Shown one piece after another: positions 1 through 8,164 of a DNA stretch of 64,000 nt. The notes beneath the pieces are model-generated. The model was given only the letters and a program-made list of their open reading frames with translations, was not told where the DNA came from and made no database searches. The position numbers and the translations under genes are program-made. How positions within the stretch are numbered: position 1 is the first letter of the stretch; each line of letters opens with the position of its first letter. Source of the DNA: Lentzea aerocolonigenes (lineage in GTDB: Bacteria; Actinomycetota; Actinomycetes; Mycobacteriales; Pseudonocardiaceae); the NCBI RefSeq assembly GCF_000974445.1, contig NZ_BBOJ01000019.1, positions 124,001 to 188,000 of the forward strand, read 5' to 3'.

Positions 1-398
1 ACTCGTGGAACGTTCCGCTGGTCGCGATGGTCTACGCGCGCGGCCCCAGGGTCAGCGACCCGAAAGATCCCGCACTGGTCGCGCACGTCGTCAACATCGC
101 GGCGGATCTCGGCGCGGACATCGTCAAAACCACCCTGACCCACCCGGCCGAGTCGATGGCAGAGGTGGTCGCGAGCTGCCCGATTCCCGTGGTCGTCGCG
201 GGCGGTCCGGCGTCCGCGAACAGCCTTCCCGGCCAGGCTCGCGCCGCGATGAGCGCGGGCTGCGCCGGTCTGGCCGTGGGACGACGGGTCTTCACCTCGC
301 CGACGCCGATGCAGCTGGTCGCGGAACTGACCTCGATCGTGCACGCCCCCACCGACGAAAGCCTCATCCGCGCACTGACCTGCTTGGAGAACCGGTGA
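1..398 (+). CDS. griI: GriI-type aldolase (DhnA family), 5' end outside window
   Basis: Only the last 131 codons are present; the frame is already open at position 3. The visible part (WNVPLVAMVYARGP, then the barrel end VVVAGGP...GCAGLAVGRRVF) is the C-terminal half of a class I aldolase of the DhnA / 2-amino-3,7-dideoxyheptulosonate synthase family. In actinomycete specialised metabolism, GriI of this family condenses aspartate semialdehyde with dihydroxyacetone phosphate, the first step to 3-amino-4-hydroxybenzoate. The stop overlaps the GTG start of the next gene (GTGA at 395-398), so the two are translationally coupled. The role is inferred from the pairing with a GriH-like partner; an archaeal-type aromatic amino acid role is the alternative. 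Confidence 0.75.
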   Translation, partial: SWNVPLVAMVYARGPRVSDPKDPALVAHVVNIAADLGADIVKTTLTHPAESMAEVVASCPIPVVVAGGPASANSLPGQARAAMSAGCAGLAVGRRVFTSPTPMQLVAELTSIVHAPTDESLIRALTCLENR

Positions 399-1468
399 AG
401 TTCGCCTGGATCGACCTCAGAACCGTGCCGGAAGCGCACCGGACCGCCGTGATCGACGCGGCGGTGCACAGCCGGATCAGCGGAGTCGTGTCCGACGACC
501 CCGCGCTGCTCGACGACCTGCCGCCGACGATCACCCGCGTGCTGCTCACCGAGGAGCACGTCGACAGCCCTCACCTGGTCACCGTGGCGGTGCACGACCA
601 GGACCAGCTCGACCGGCTGCCGGCGAGCTCCGCCTTCGTCCAGGTGAGCGACGACCGCACGCTCAAACTGGCCTGCGCCGCGGCGGAACGGCTCGACCAC
701 ACCGTCGTCGCGTTCACCGACCCGACGAAGATCCCGCTGGAGATCGTCATCGCCGCCGCCGACGGCGCACCCGGCGAGCTCGTCACCGTCGTGGCGGACC
801 TCGTCGAGGCCGCGATCGTCCTGGAGGTGCTGGAACACGGCTCCGACGGCGTGCTGATGGCGCCGAAGGACGCGACCGACGTGTTCAAACTGGCCAGGCT
901 GCTGGAAGTCACGTCCCCGCCGCTGACCCTGACCACGCTCACCGTCGAAGCCCTCACCCACAACGGTCTCGGCGACCGCGTGTGCGTCGACACCGCCTCG
1001 CACTTCCAGGAAGACGAAGGCATCCTCGTCGGGTCCTTCTCCTCCGGCTTCGTTCTTTGTTGCAGCGAAACGCATCCGTTGCCGTACATGCCGACACGGC
1101 CGTTCCGGGTCAACGCGGGCGCGCTGCACTCCTACATGCTCGGACCGGCGAACCGCACCAACTACCTCTCGGAACTGCGGTCGGGCAGCAAGGTGCTCGC
1201 AGTCCGCGCCGACGGCCACACCCGCGAGCTCACGGTCGGCAGGGCCAAGCTCGAGTCACGCCCGATGCTCACCATCACCGCGCGCTCGCCGGAAGGCGTC
1301 GAGGTGCACCTGATGGTGCAGGACGACTGGCACGTCCGCGTGCTCGGTCCCGGCGGCGAGGTCCTCAACGTGACCGAGCTGCGGCCCGGCGACGAGCTGC
1401 TCGGGTACCTCGCGCCGGAGCAACGGCATGTGGGCCTCCCGATCGGCGAGTTCTGCAAGGAGTCCTGA
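395..1468 (+). CDS. griH: 3-dehydroquinate synthase II-like protein (GriH type)
   Basis: 357 aa, starting at the GTG that overlaps the aldolase stop. The protein matches the archaeal-type 3-dehydroquinate synthase II family along its length: N-terminal KFAWIDLR, mid-region LEHGSDGVLMAP and the C-terminal half with GDRVCVDTASHF, GILVGSFSSGF and RPFRVNAGALHSY. In bacteria with a normal shikimate pathway this family is typically paired with a GriI-like aldolase and makes 3-amino-4-hydroxybenzoate from the seven-carbon amino sugar phosphate. That product feeds pigments, nitroso/diazo compounds and amide antibiotics. The reaction is known for GriH; the product here is inferred. Confidence 0.75.
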   Translation: MKFAWIDLRTVPEAHRTAVIDAAVHSRISGVVSDDPALLDDLPPTITRVLLTEEHVDSPHLVTVAVHDQDQLDRLPASSAFVQVSDDRTLKLACAAAERLDHTVVAFTDPTKIPLEIVIAAADGAPGELVTVVADLVEAAIVLEVLEHGSDGVLMAPKDATDVFKLARLLEVTSPPLTLTTLTVEALTHNGLGDRVCVDTASHFQEDEGILVGSFSSGFVLCCSETHPLPYMPTRPFRVNAGALHSYMLGPANRTNYLSELRSGSKVLAVRADGHTRELTVGRAKLESRPMLTITARSPEGVEVHLMVQDDWHVRVLGPGGEVLNVTELRPGDELLGYLAPEQRHVGLPIGEFCKES

Positions 1469-1469
1469 C

Positions 1470-2822
1470 ATGCGTTCGTTCATCAACGACCTGATGCACC
1501 GTCACGGTGACGAGGCGCCGATCTTCACGTACGAGAACACGGTGACGCACGGCGATCTGCGCGCCGACGTCGCCGCTCTGGCCGCGCAGTTCGCCGGTGT
1601 ACGAGAAGGCAGCACGGTCGCGGTCCAGGTGCCACCGAGCTTCAGCCAGTTGGAAGCGGTGCCGGCGTTGTGGAGCCTCGGTGCCCAGGTGATCTCGATC
1701 GACCACCGGCTGCGGCCGGCTGAGGTCGACGTGCTGTGCGAGCTGACCCGTCCCGAGTTCTTCCTGCGCCAGAAAGGAAATCCCGCGACCGGCTTCCAGG
1801 AGCGGTACGAGCTGGAGATCGAACCGGCGGGCGGCGTCCCCGCACCGACCGCGCACCCGCTCGTCCAGTTCAGCTCCGGCTCTACCGGACGACCGAAGGT
1901 GATCGGACGCAGCACCACCTCCCTGATCGACGAGGTGGACCGGTTCGCCAAGTCCGACGGCGTGGTCGCGCCAGGCGAACGGTTGCTGCTGCTCAACTCC
2001 CCCGCCCACAGCTTCGGCCTGATCGGCGGCCTGCTGCACTCGCTCGCGGCCGGCGTGCACCTGGTGTTCGCGGAAAGTCCTGCCGCGGAAGCGATTCTGA
2101 GCCAGGCACGGACGCACGAGGTCGACTTCATCACCGGCCTGCCGTTCCACTTCGAGCTGCTGGCCTCCTCCCCCGACCGCGACGCGTTGCGCACCGTCCG
2201 CGGCGCGTTCGCGGGCGGCGAGCTGATGCCGCAGGAGGTGGCCGACAGGTTCGCCGCCGCCTACGCGTTCCCCGTAGGCGAATGCTTCGGCACCACCGAG
2301 ACCGGCGCCCTGACCATGGCGGTGAACGGCACGGTCCGCCCGTCGGTCGGCCGGCTGATGCCCGGCGTCACGGCACGCGTGTCCGACGGACTGGTCGAGG
2401 TGGCGCTGCCGGAAACGCCCTACCTGTACGAGAACGACGCCTCGCGGTTCTCCGGCGGCTGGTTCCGCACCGGCGACCGCGGTGAGTTCACCGACGACGG
2501 CGAGCTCCGGCTGCTCGGCCGCACCGACTCGCTGGTCGTGGTGCGCGGCAACAAGGTCGACCTGACCGAGGTCGAACACGTCCTGCGCGCCCACCCGCTG
2601 GTGACCGAAGCCGTGGTCGTCGGTCCCGCAGAAATCCACGCGTACGTGGGCACTTCCAGCGACACGCTCACCGCTCAGGCGCTCTCGGAGTGGTGCGCGG
2701 AAAGGCTTGCCGAGTTCAAGCTCCCCGTTCGGATCCACGTCGTGGAAGCGCTGCCGAGGACGTCCAGCGGCAAGCTGATTCGCAACCCGAACGTGCTGGC
2801 CGGCACTCGACGCCTGGCTTGA
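1470..2822 (+). CDS. AMP-forming acyl/aryl ligase of the 3,4-AHBA locus
   Basis: 450 aa. The ATG at 1470 lies one base after the preceding stop with an AAGGAG ribosome binding site, so it belongs to the same operon. ANL-superfamily motifs are in order: phosphate loop FSSGSTGRPKVIGRS, GECFGTTETG, the hinge region WFRTGDRGEFTDDG with LGRTDSLVVVRGNKVD, and the C-terminal lysine motif RTSSGKLIRNP. It should adenylate a carboxylic acid, most simply 3-amino-4-hydroxybenzoate or its acyl partner. Related ANL enzymes in comparable clusters (CreM in cremeomycin) activate nitrite for diazotisation instead, so the substrate is open. It is shorter than usual (about 450 against 500-550 aa). It converges on the HNH gene with a 6-bp gap. 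Confidence 0.75.
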   Translation: MRSFINDLMHRHGDEAPIFTYENTVTHGDLRADVAALAAQFAGVREGSTVAVQVPPSFSQLEAVPALWSLGAQVISIDHRLRPAEVDVLCELTRPEFFLRQKGNPATGFQERYELEIEPAGGVPAPTAHPLVQFSSGSTGRPKVIGRSTTSLIDEVDRFAKSDGVVAPGERLLLLNSPAHSFGLIGGLLHSLAAGVHLVFAESPAAEAILSQARTHEVDFITGLPFHFELLASSPDRDALRTVRGAFAGGELMPQEVADRFAAAYAFPVGECFGTTETGALTMAVNGTVRPSVGRLMPGVTARVSDGLVEVALPETPYLYENDASRFSGGWFRTGDRGEFTDDGELRLLGRTDSLVVVRGNKVDLTEVEHVLRAHPLVTEAVVVGPAEIHAYVGTSSDTLTAQALSEWCAERLAEFKLPVRIHVVEALPRTSSGKLIRNPNVLAGTRRLA

Positions 2823-2828
2823 CCTGGG

Positions 2829-3563
2829 TCATCTCAGCAGCGCTGCGCGAAGGTCGTCTCTGCGCAGGAGCGCGAGGAGATCCGGAGCGTCGCTGAACAC
2901 GAGATCGGCACCGGGACTGAACGCCTGCCGCAACATGGATTGACACACGTCCGCGAACGGCTGGTCCTGCACGGTTTGAACGTGCTTCTGCGTCTCATCC
3001 GAGCGGGCGTGTGCATGCGCCCGATCCCACGCGTGCAGAGCGAGCTCGACCACTTTGCGAGCGTGCATGCGCCCATTTGGCAACCCGCGCCTGTTCAGCC
3101 CGAGCACGTCAATGGTCGCCTGGCCCTTTGGTGTGAGCGGGCGGTAGACGCCGAGAGACAACGTCAGCAGCAGATGTTCGAACGGGTCCTCGGCTGTCGG
3201 ATCGATCAGCAGTGGATGGCCGTCCGCGTCGAGAGGGAACTGCTCTCCTTTCTCATGACTGTTGCACGGCGTACAAGCAAGAAGGTGATTGAGCCAGTCG
3301 AAGGTGCGCAGTGGGTTTCGAGCGACAGGCTCGAAGTGGTCGACAGTCGCACCTCGGCTCTCGCCGCAGTACATGCACCTCTCAGGCCCTGCAGCCATCT
3401 CACCGAGTCGCGCCCGGACGGTCTTGCGGATCGTCAAGTTGCGCCAGGCGGCATGAGCCTTCTCATATCGCTCATCAAGTGGAGTCGAGCGGATCTTTTC
3501 AGTCGCCGCACTCATACGAGCGGCCACAGCGGGCGGGAGATCTGCTCGAACAATTCGGATCAT
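2829..3563 (-). CDS. ptuB: PtuB-like HNH nuclease (Septu-type defence)
   Basis: 244 aa. An HNH zinc fold is visible: CMYC at 63-66, VDHFEP with His76, WLNHLLAC around 90-97, then C100, Asn101, His103 and Lys105. The following block (LLIDPTAEDPFEHL, then GQATIDVLGLNRRGLPNGR) is the layout seen in HNH partners of Septu and retron-Ec78 systems. The ATG overlaps the ATPase stop (3560-3563), which is strong evidence for a two-gene system. In Septu, PtuA ATPase and PtuB nuclease form a complex that degrades nucleic acid during phage infection. GC content is visibly lower than in the neighbours, suggesting transfer. Family assignment is from motif order only. Confidence 0.72.
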   Translation of the reverse strand: MIRIVRADLPPAVAARMSAATEKIRSTPLDERYEKAHAAWRNLTIRKTVRARLGEMAAGPERCMYCGESRGATVDHFEPVARNPLRTFDWLNHLLACTPCNSHEKGEQFPLDADGHPLLIDPTAEDPFEHLLLTLSLGVYRPLTPKGQATIDVLGLNRRGLPNGRMHARKVVELALHAWDRAHAHARSDETQKHVQTVQDQPFADVCQSMLRQAFSPGADLVFSDAPDLLALLRRDDLRAALLR

Positions 3564-4831
3564 GCGTCGCGCAACCGGGCGGCCACCTCGTCCACCCGCG
3601 CCGTCAGCGAACTCGTGAGCTTCTCTCTGAGTTCCCTGTACTGCCGAACTTCCTGCTCATCTGCCGTTCCGGCGAGCACTTTGACTTCGAGGTCGACAAG
3701 TCGCGTGCGCAGTTGCTCCGCTTGTTCCGAGTACGGCGAGTCGAGGCCGAACAGCTCAGTGAGAACGGCGTCGTCGCCACTGCCGTACACGACCCGCTCG
3801 TACAAATCCTGATCCACCACGTGTGGAGGTAGTTGCTCGTCCGGCCCGGGCAGCCGGATCAATCCACCAGGATCTGCGGCCTGGCAGATGTACGGGCTGT
3901 GCGTTGTGACGATGAACTGAATGTTGGGAAAGTGCGCCTTCAGCCAGCCACCGATGCGCTGCTGCCAGGAGACGTGAAGATGAGCGTCGACCTCATCGAT
4001 GATCACCACACCAGGCGCGGTGACCGCGTTGCCTTCAACCTGGAGTTCCCCGTACGCATCATGAATCTGTTTGAGCAGATCCACCACAAGCGCGGTCACG
4101 GTCCTGTATCCGTCGCTTGTCTCTCGCAACGGAAACCTGTTACCGCCACAGGTGACCCAAAGCCCGTCCGAGGTGACGTCATCTACTTTGTGATCATCGG
4201 GGAGCAGGCCATCGCTCAGCAGGCGCAGCGCGGCTTTCTTCAGATCGTCCGCACCCGGTTCACGTTCAAGTGCCCGTAGATGCTGTTGAATCAACCAGCT
4301 GACACCTTCGGCCAGCGAAGCGTCCTCGTTGAACAAGCTTGAAATCTGCGCCGCTCGCCCAGCTGGATTCCGAACCGCTCCAGTAAGCCGACGAAATGGC
4401 CCGTATGCAGCACACAACCACCCACTTGGCTGAGTGCTCCACGGGCCTTTGAGCAAGTACCCGCTCGACCCCATGGTGGACAACTGCTCACGGTCCCACG
4501 AAAATGTAAAACGGTGAACCGTCTCCGTTATTTCCTTACCCGACTCAATGGAATCAAATTTTACGTCTTGCGTAACCTGAAGATCTGTCGCAGCACTGTC
4601 CACCCCGTGAGTCATCCAGTTCTCAAAACCTTGCATGAAGGCAAAGAAAACACGAGGGCCACTGAGCGTGAGAGCGATTGCCTGCAGCAGTGTGGACTTT
4701 CCTGAACCATTTCGGCCCGCGATGACGGTCCAGCCTGCATGTGACCCGTCCGGGCGAGTCAGAGTCAGGTCCACCTCGCGGGCGCCGTGGAACCCTTTGA
4801 TGTTCCGCAGCTTCACCTGCGAGACGTACAT
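3560..4831 (-). CDS. ptuA: PtuA-like AAA ATPase (Septu-type defence)
   Basis: 423 aa from the ATG at 4831; an in-frame GTG at 4837 is an alternative. SMC/OLD-like ATPase: N-terminal VKLRNIKGFHG strand, Walker A AGRNGSGKST (about 38-47), a signature-like ETSDGYRTVTAL (about 237-248), Walker B GVVIIDEVDAHLH (about 274-286) and the switch histidine in IVTTHSPYICQ (His311). A charged helical tail (about 365-420) could pack as coiled coil. No TOPRIM motif is seen, so it is not an OLD nuclease; the nuclease is the coupled HNH protein. It is somewhat shorter than typical PtuA. It follows the SNF2 gene by 53 bp on the same strand. AT-rich stretches (for example 4530-4570) contrast with flanking genes. 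Confidence 0.72.
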   Translation of the reverse strand: MYVSQVKLRNIKGFHGAREVDLTLTRPDGSHAGWTVIAGRNGSGKSTLLQAIALTLSGPRVFFAFMQGFENWMTHGVDSAATDLQVTQDVKFDSIESGKEITETVHRFTFSWDREQLSTMGSSGYLLKGPWSTQPSGWLCAAYGPFRRLTGAVRNPAGRAAQISSLFNEDASLAEGVSWLIQQHLRALEREPGADDLKKAALRLLSDGLLPDDHKVDDVTSDGLWVTCGGNRFPLRETSDGYRTVTALVVDLLKQIHDAYGELQVEGNAVTAPGVVIIDEVDAHLHVSWQQRIGGWLKAHFPNIQFIVTTHSPYICQAADPGGLIRLPGPDEQLPPHVVDQDLYERVVYGSGDDAVLTELFGLDSPYSEQAEQLRTRLVDLEVKVLAGTADEQEVRQYRELREKLTSSLTARVDEVAARLRDA

Positions 4832-4884
4832 GTCCACTCCGGTCGCCGAGCTGCAATAGGTTCCTTGCGTGACTCTAGTCGGCC

Positions 4885-7800
4885 TCAGGTGAACAGGCCG
4901 CGGATGTCGTCGGCGTCGAGGCTCGCGCCGAACACGTTGCCCTCGTCGATGACGTTCGCGAACAGCTCGGCCTTGCGCGCCTTGAGCGCCATGACCTTCT
5001 CCTCGATGGTGTCCTTGGCGACGAGGCGGTAGACCATGACGTTGCGGCTTTGTCCGATGCGGTGGGTCCGGTCGACCGCCTGGGCCTCGGTCGCCGGGTT
5101 CCACCACGGGTCGAGCAGGAAGCAGTAGTCCGCTTCGGTGAGGTTGAGCCCGAAGCCACCGGCCTTGAGGCTGATGAGGAACACCGGCGCGGTGCCTTCC
5201 TTGAACCTCTTCAGCACAGCGGCTCGCCCGCGCGTCTTGCCGTCCAGGTAGCAGTACTCGACTCCGGCCGCGTCGAGAGCGGTCCGCACCCTGTCCAGGA
5301 ATCCGGTGAACTGGCTGAAGACCAGGGCGCGGTGTCCGCCGTCGATCACGTCGGTCAGCTGTTCGATCAGCGCGTCGATCTTGCTGCACGGCAGGGCGTC
5401 GTGCTTCTCGTCGACCAGCCCGGCGTGCAGGCTCAGCTGCCGCAACAGGGTCAGCGACTGCAGGATCGTGAACCTGTTCTTGTTCAGGTCGTCGACAAGT
5501 CCCAGCACCTTCTGCCGTTCCCGCTGGAGCTGGGTCTGGTAGAGCTTGCGGTGCTTCGGATGCAGTTCGACCTCCAGCACCTGTTCCTGCTTGGCAGGCA
5601 GGTCCGCGGCGACCTGTTCCTTGGTGCGCCGTTTGATCAGCGGCTTGATCCGGCGGCGCAACTGAGCCAGCCGGTCGGTGTCGCCGTGCTTCTCGATCGG
5701 CAACGCGTAGTACTCGCGGAACCTGGTCGGGCTCGGGAACAGCCCCGGCGCGGTGATCGACAGCAGCGACCACAGCTCCATGAGGTTGTTCTCCATCGGC
5801 GTACCGGTGATCGCGAGTTTGAACGGTGCCGGCAGCAGGCGCGCGCACTGGTGGACCTTCGACTGGTGGTTCTTGGCGAACTGTGCCTCGTCCAGCACGA
5901 GACCGGACCACGGCAGCGCCGAGCAGGCGTCGAAGTCGAGCCGGAACAACGCGTACGAGGTGACGACCACGTCCGCGCCCTCGACGACCTCGTCCAGCGT
6001 CAGGCCGAGTTTCTTCGTCGTCTCCGAGATCGCCCGGACGTTCAGCTCCGGCGCGAACCGCGCGGACTCGGTAGCCCAGTTCGACACGACGCTGGTGGGT
6101 GCGACGATGAGGAACGGCGCGCCGTCCGGAGTGGTTTCCCTGGCCCGGCAGATCAACGCGAGCGTCTGCACGGTCTTGCCGAGGCCCATGTCGTCGGCGA
6201 GGATGCCGCCGAGCTGGGCCTCCCAGAGGAACGAAAGCCAGCCGAAACCGTCCGTCTGGTACGGACGAAGCTGTGCATCGAGCATCGTGGGCACTTCGGT
6301 GTCGCGCAGTGCGTCCGCCGACAGCAGTCCCTCCACCTGCCGTTGCCACGCCTCAGCCTGGCTCTGCACCACGCCGAGCTCGGCGAGTTCCTCCCAGAGT
6401 CCCGCCTGGAACCGGCTGATCCGCAACGAGTCGCCCGACGACGTCTCCTGCAGTGCCCGCGCTTCCTCGATGAGCGCGGCCAACGACCGCAGCTGTGGCT
6501 TCTCCAGCGAGAAGTAGGCACCGTCCGGAAGCAGCAGATGCGTCTCTCCCCGGTTCAGCGACAGGAAAACGTCGAGGAACGGGACCGTCCTGCCGTCCGC
6601 GCTGATGGTGATCCCGAGATCGAACCAGTCGGTCTCCCCCGGCACCTCACCGGTGGACACACCGATCTCGACGGTGTCGCTGACCTCGCGGTAGGCGAGC
6701 TGTTCGCCGCTGTTCTCGACCTCCACCCCCGGCAGGTCCGCCAGCAACGGCAGCACCTCGGTGACGAACCGCATCGTGTCGGTGCCCGCGAGGCGTTTGG
6801 GCCCTGGCGACGGCACGTGCTGCTCGACCGACGCGAGCACCGCGCGTTCCGCGGCGGGATCGCGGTAGCCGTCGTCCGGGTCGAGTTCACCCAACGGCGC
6901 CCGGAACGAGGAGTCGCCGACCTGGTACTCCCATTCCCAGTCGACGCCCAGGGCGTGGCCCGCCTCGTGCGCCGCGCGCAGAACCAGGGTGGGCCCGGAG
7001 ATCTCCGGGGGCGTGAAGGCGCCGTCCGACGAGGTCACCGGCGCGAGGTGCCGCAGTCGCGGGTAGAACTCGTCGCGGAACCTGGTGCGCCCGTTCTTCG
7101 GAATCTCCAGCCGCTTCTTGTCCAGCACCAACCGTTGCAGCTGGGCGGGTGCGGGTTTGGCCAGCCGCGCGAGCCGAAACTGCCAGCAGCGGCAGTCGTC
7201 GTCTGCCTGCACCTGCTCCCGATCGACGTACACCAGCCCGTGCCCGGCGGAGCCGATGAAGCAGAGCGGTTCGATCTCCTGCTCGAACTCGTCGACGGTG
7301 AGCACCGGGTCGACCACGTGCTTCGTGCCGCTTCCGGTGACATCCAGGTGCAGCCGTGCGACGGCGGGGCGAGCCACGTCTCCCAGGCCCTTACGCGCAT
7401 GCACCAGACCGAGCCCGAGCTCGCGGGCCTCGTCGAGCAGCGGCCACAGCTTCTCGGACTCGAACGACAGCAGGTTGAGCGTCTTCTCGGCGTAGTAGCC
7501 GTAGCCGGTGCTGCCCGACTGGTACATCGCGTAGAACTCGCGCAGCAGCCGCAGGTGCGACGGCCGGTGGTCACGACCGTAGTAGCCCAGCTGATTCCAG
7601 TTGAGGCCGCTGCCGACCCAGCCGCCGTTCTTGCCGGGCCGCACCATCCGTGCGGTCAACGAGTAGCCGGGCCCGGTGCGGGCGTTCGCCTGGGCCAGCG
7701 TCAACTCGATCGCCAGCGGCACGCCGGCGTCGACCTCCTGCCCGCCGTCGAGCAGTGCCTCCAGCGACCGGTCCCACGTGACTTTCGACGGCTTCCTGCG

Positions 7801-8103
7801 TGGCTGCTCGGGCTGCGTGGCCGCGACCACCAACGCGGCCACGTGCTTGCAGTTGAGTCCTACCGGGCAGCTGCACTCACCGTGCGCGAACTGGAAGTAG
7901 TCGCGGAAGCGGTCGAAGTACACCGATGTCCGGTAGACATCACCCCGCCCGAGCACCGTCCCGTACAGCGCGGACTCCGCGCCATCCCACCCGAAACGCT
8001 GCACACGACCCTGCCGCGCATAGTCGGAACCGCGGTCGAAAGTGGTCCTGCCGACGGCGTACTCGACGTCCCGGACATCGAGCTGGACGGTGGTCACACC
8101 CAT
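4885..8103 (-). CDS. SWIM zinc finger SNF2-family helicase
   Basis: 1072 aa from the ATG at 8103. A SWIM zinc finger of form CxCx5CxH lies at about residues 77-87 (CSCPVGLNCKH), followed by a long linker and a SNF2/RapA-type ATPase: DDMGLGKTVQT (Walker A), VVTSYALFRLD, LVLDEAQFAKN (DEAQ box), LAITGTPMENN, and the helicase C domain with LVFSQFTGFLDRV, GFGLNLTEADYC and the arginine-finger region DRTHRIGQSRNVMVYRL. Such proteins move along double-stranded DNA and may remodel nucleoprotein complexes; the precise role in actinobacteria is not settled. It is divergent from the gene at 8165 (61-bp gap). It may be a resident gene beside which the PtuAB pair inserted, or a third component. Confidence 0.85.
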   Translation of the reverse strand: MGVTTVQLDVRDVEYAVGRTTFDRGSDYARQGRVQRFGWDGAESALYGTVLGRGDVYRTSVYFDRFRDYFQFAHGECSCPVGLNCKHVAALVVAATQPEQPRRKPSKVTWDRSLEALLDGGQEVDAGVPLAIELTLAQANARTGPGYSLTARMVRPGKNGGWVGSGLNWNQLGYYGRDHRPSHLRLLREFYAMYQSGSTGYGYYAEKTLNLLSFESEKLWPLLDEARELGLGLVHARKGLGDVARPAVARLHLDVTGSGTKHVVDPVLTVDEFEQEIEPLCFIGSAGHGLVYVDREQVQADDDCRCWQFRLARLAKPAPAQLQRLVLDKKRLEIPKNGRTRFRDEFYPRLRHLAPVTSSDGAFTPPEISGPTLVLRAAHEAGHALGVDWEWEYQVGDSSFRAPLGELDPDDGYRDPAAERAVLASVEQHVPSPGPKRLAGTDTMRFVTEVLPLLADLPGVEVENSGEQLAYREVSDTVEIGVSTGEVPGETDWFDLGITISADGRTVPFLDVFLSLNRGETHLLLPDGAYFSLEKPQLRSLAALIEEARALQETSSGDSLRISRFQAGLWEELAELGVVQSQAEAWQRQVEGLLSADALRDTEVPTMLDAQLRPYQTDGFGWLSFLWEAQLGGILADDMGLGKTVQTLALICRARETTPDGAPFLIVAPTSVVSNWATESARFAPELNVRAISETTKKLGLTLDEVVEGADVVVTSYALFRLDFDACSALPWSGLVLDEAQFAKNHQSKVHQCARLLPAPFKLAITGTPMENNLMELWSLLSITAPGLFPSPTRFREYYALPIEKHGDTDRLAQLRRRIKPLIKRRTKEQVAADLPAKQEQVLEVELHPKHRKLYQTQLQRERQKVLGLVDDLNKNRFTILQSLTLLRQLSLHAGLVDEKHDALPCSKIDALIEQLTDVIDGGHRALVFSQFTGFLDRVRTALDAAGVEYCYLDGKTRGRAAVLKRFKEGTAPVFLISLKAGGFGLNLTEADYCFLLDPWWNPATEAQAVDRTHRIGQSRNVMVYRLVAKDTIEEKVMALKARKAELFANVIDEGNVFGASLDADDIRGLFT

Positions 8104-8164
8104 GCGGGCAAACGTAGCAGCGGGCACCGACAGTCCCGTCGACGCAACGGCGTAGGGTCGCCTG

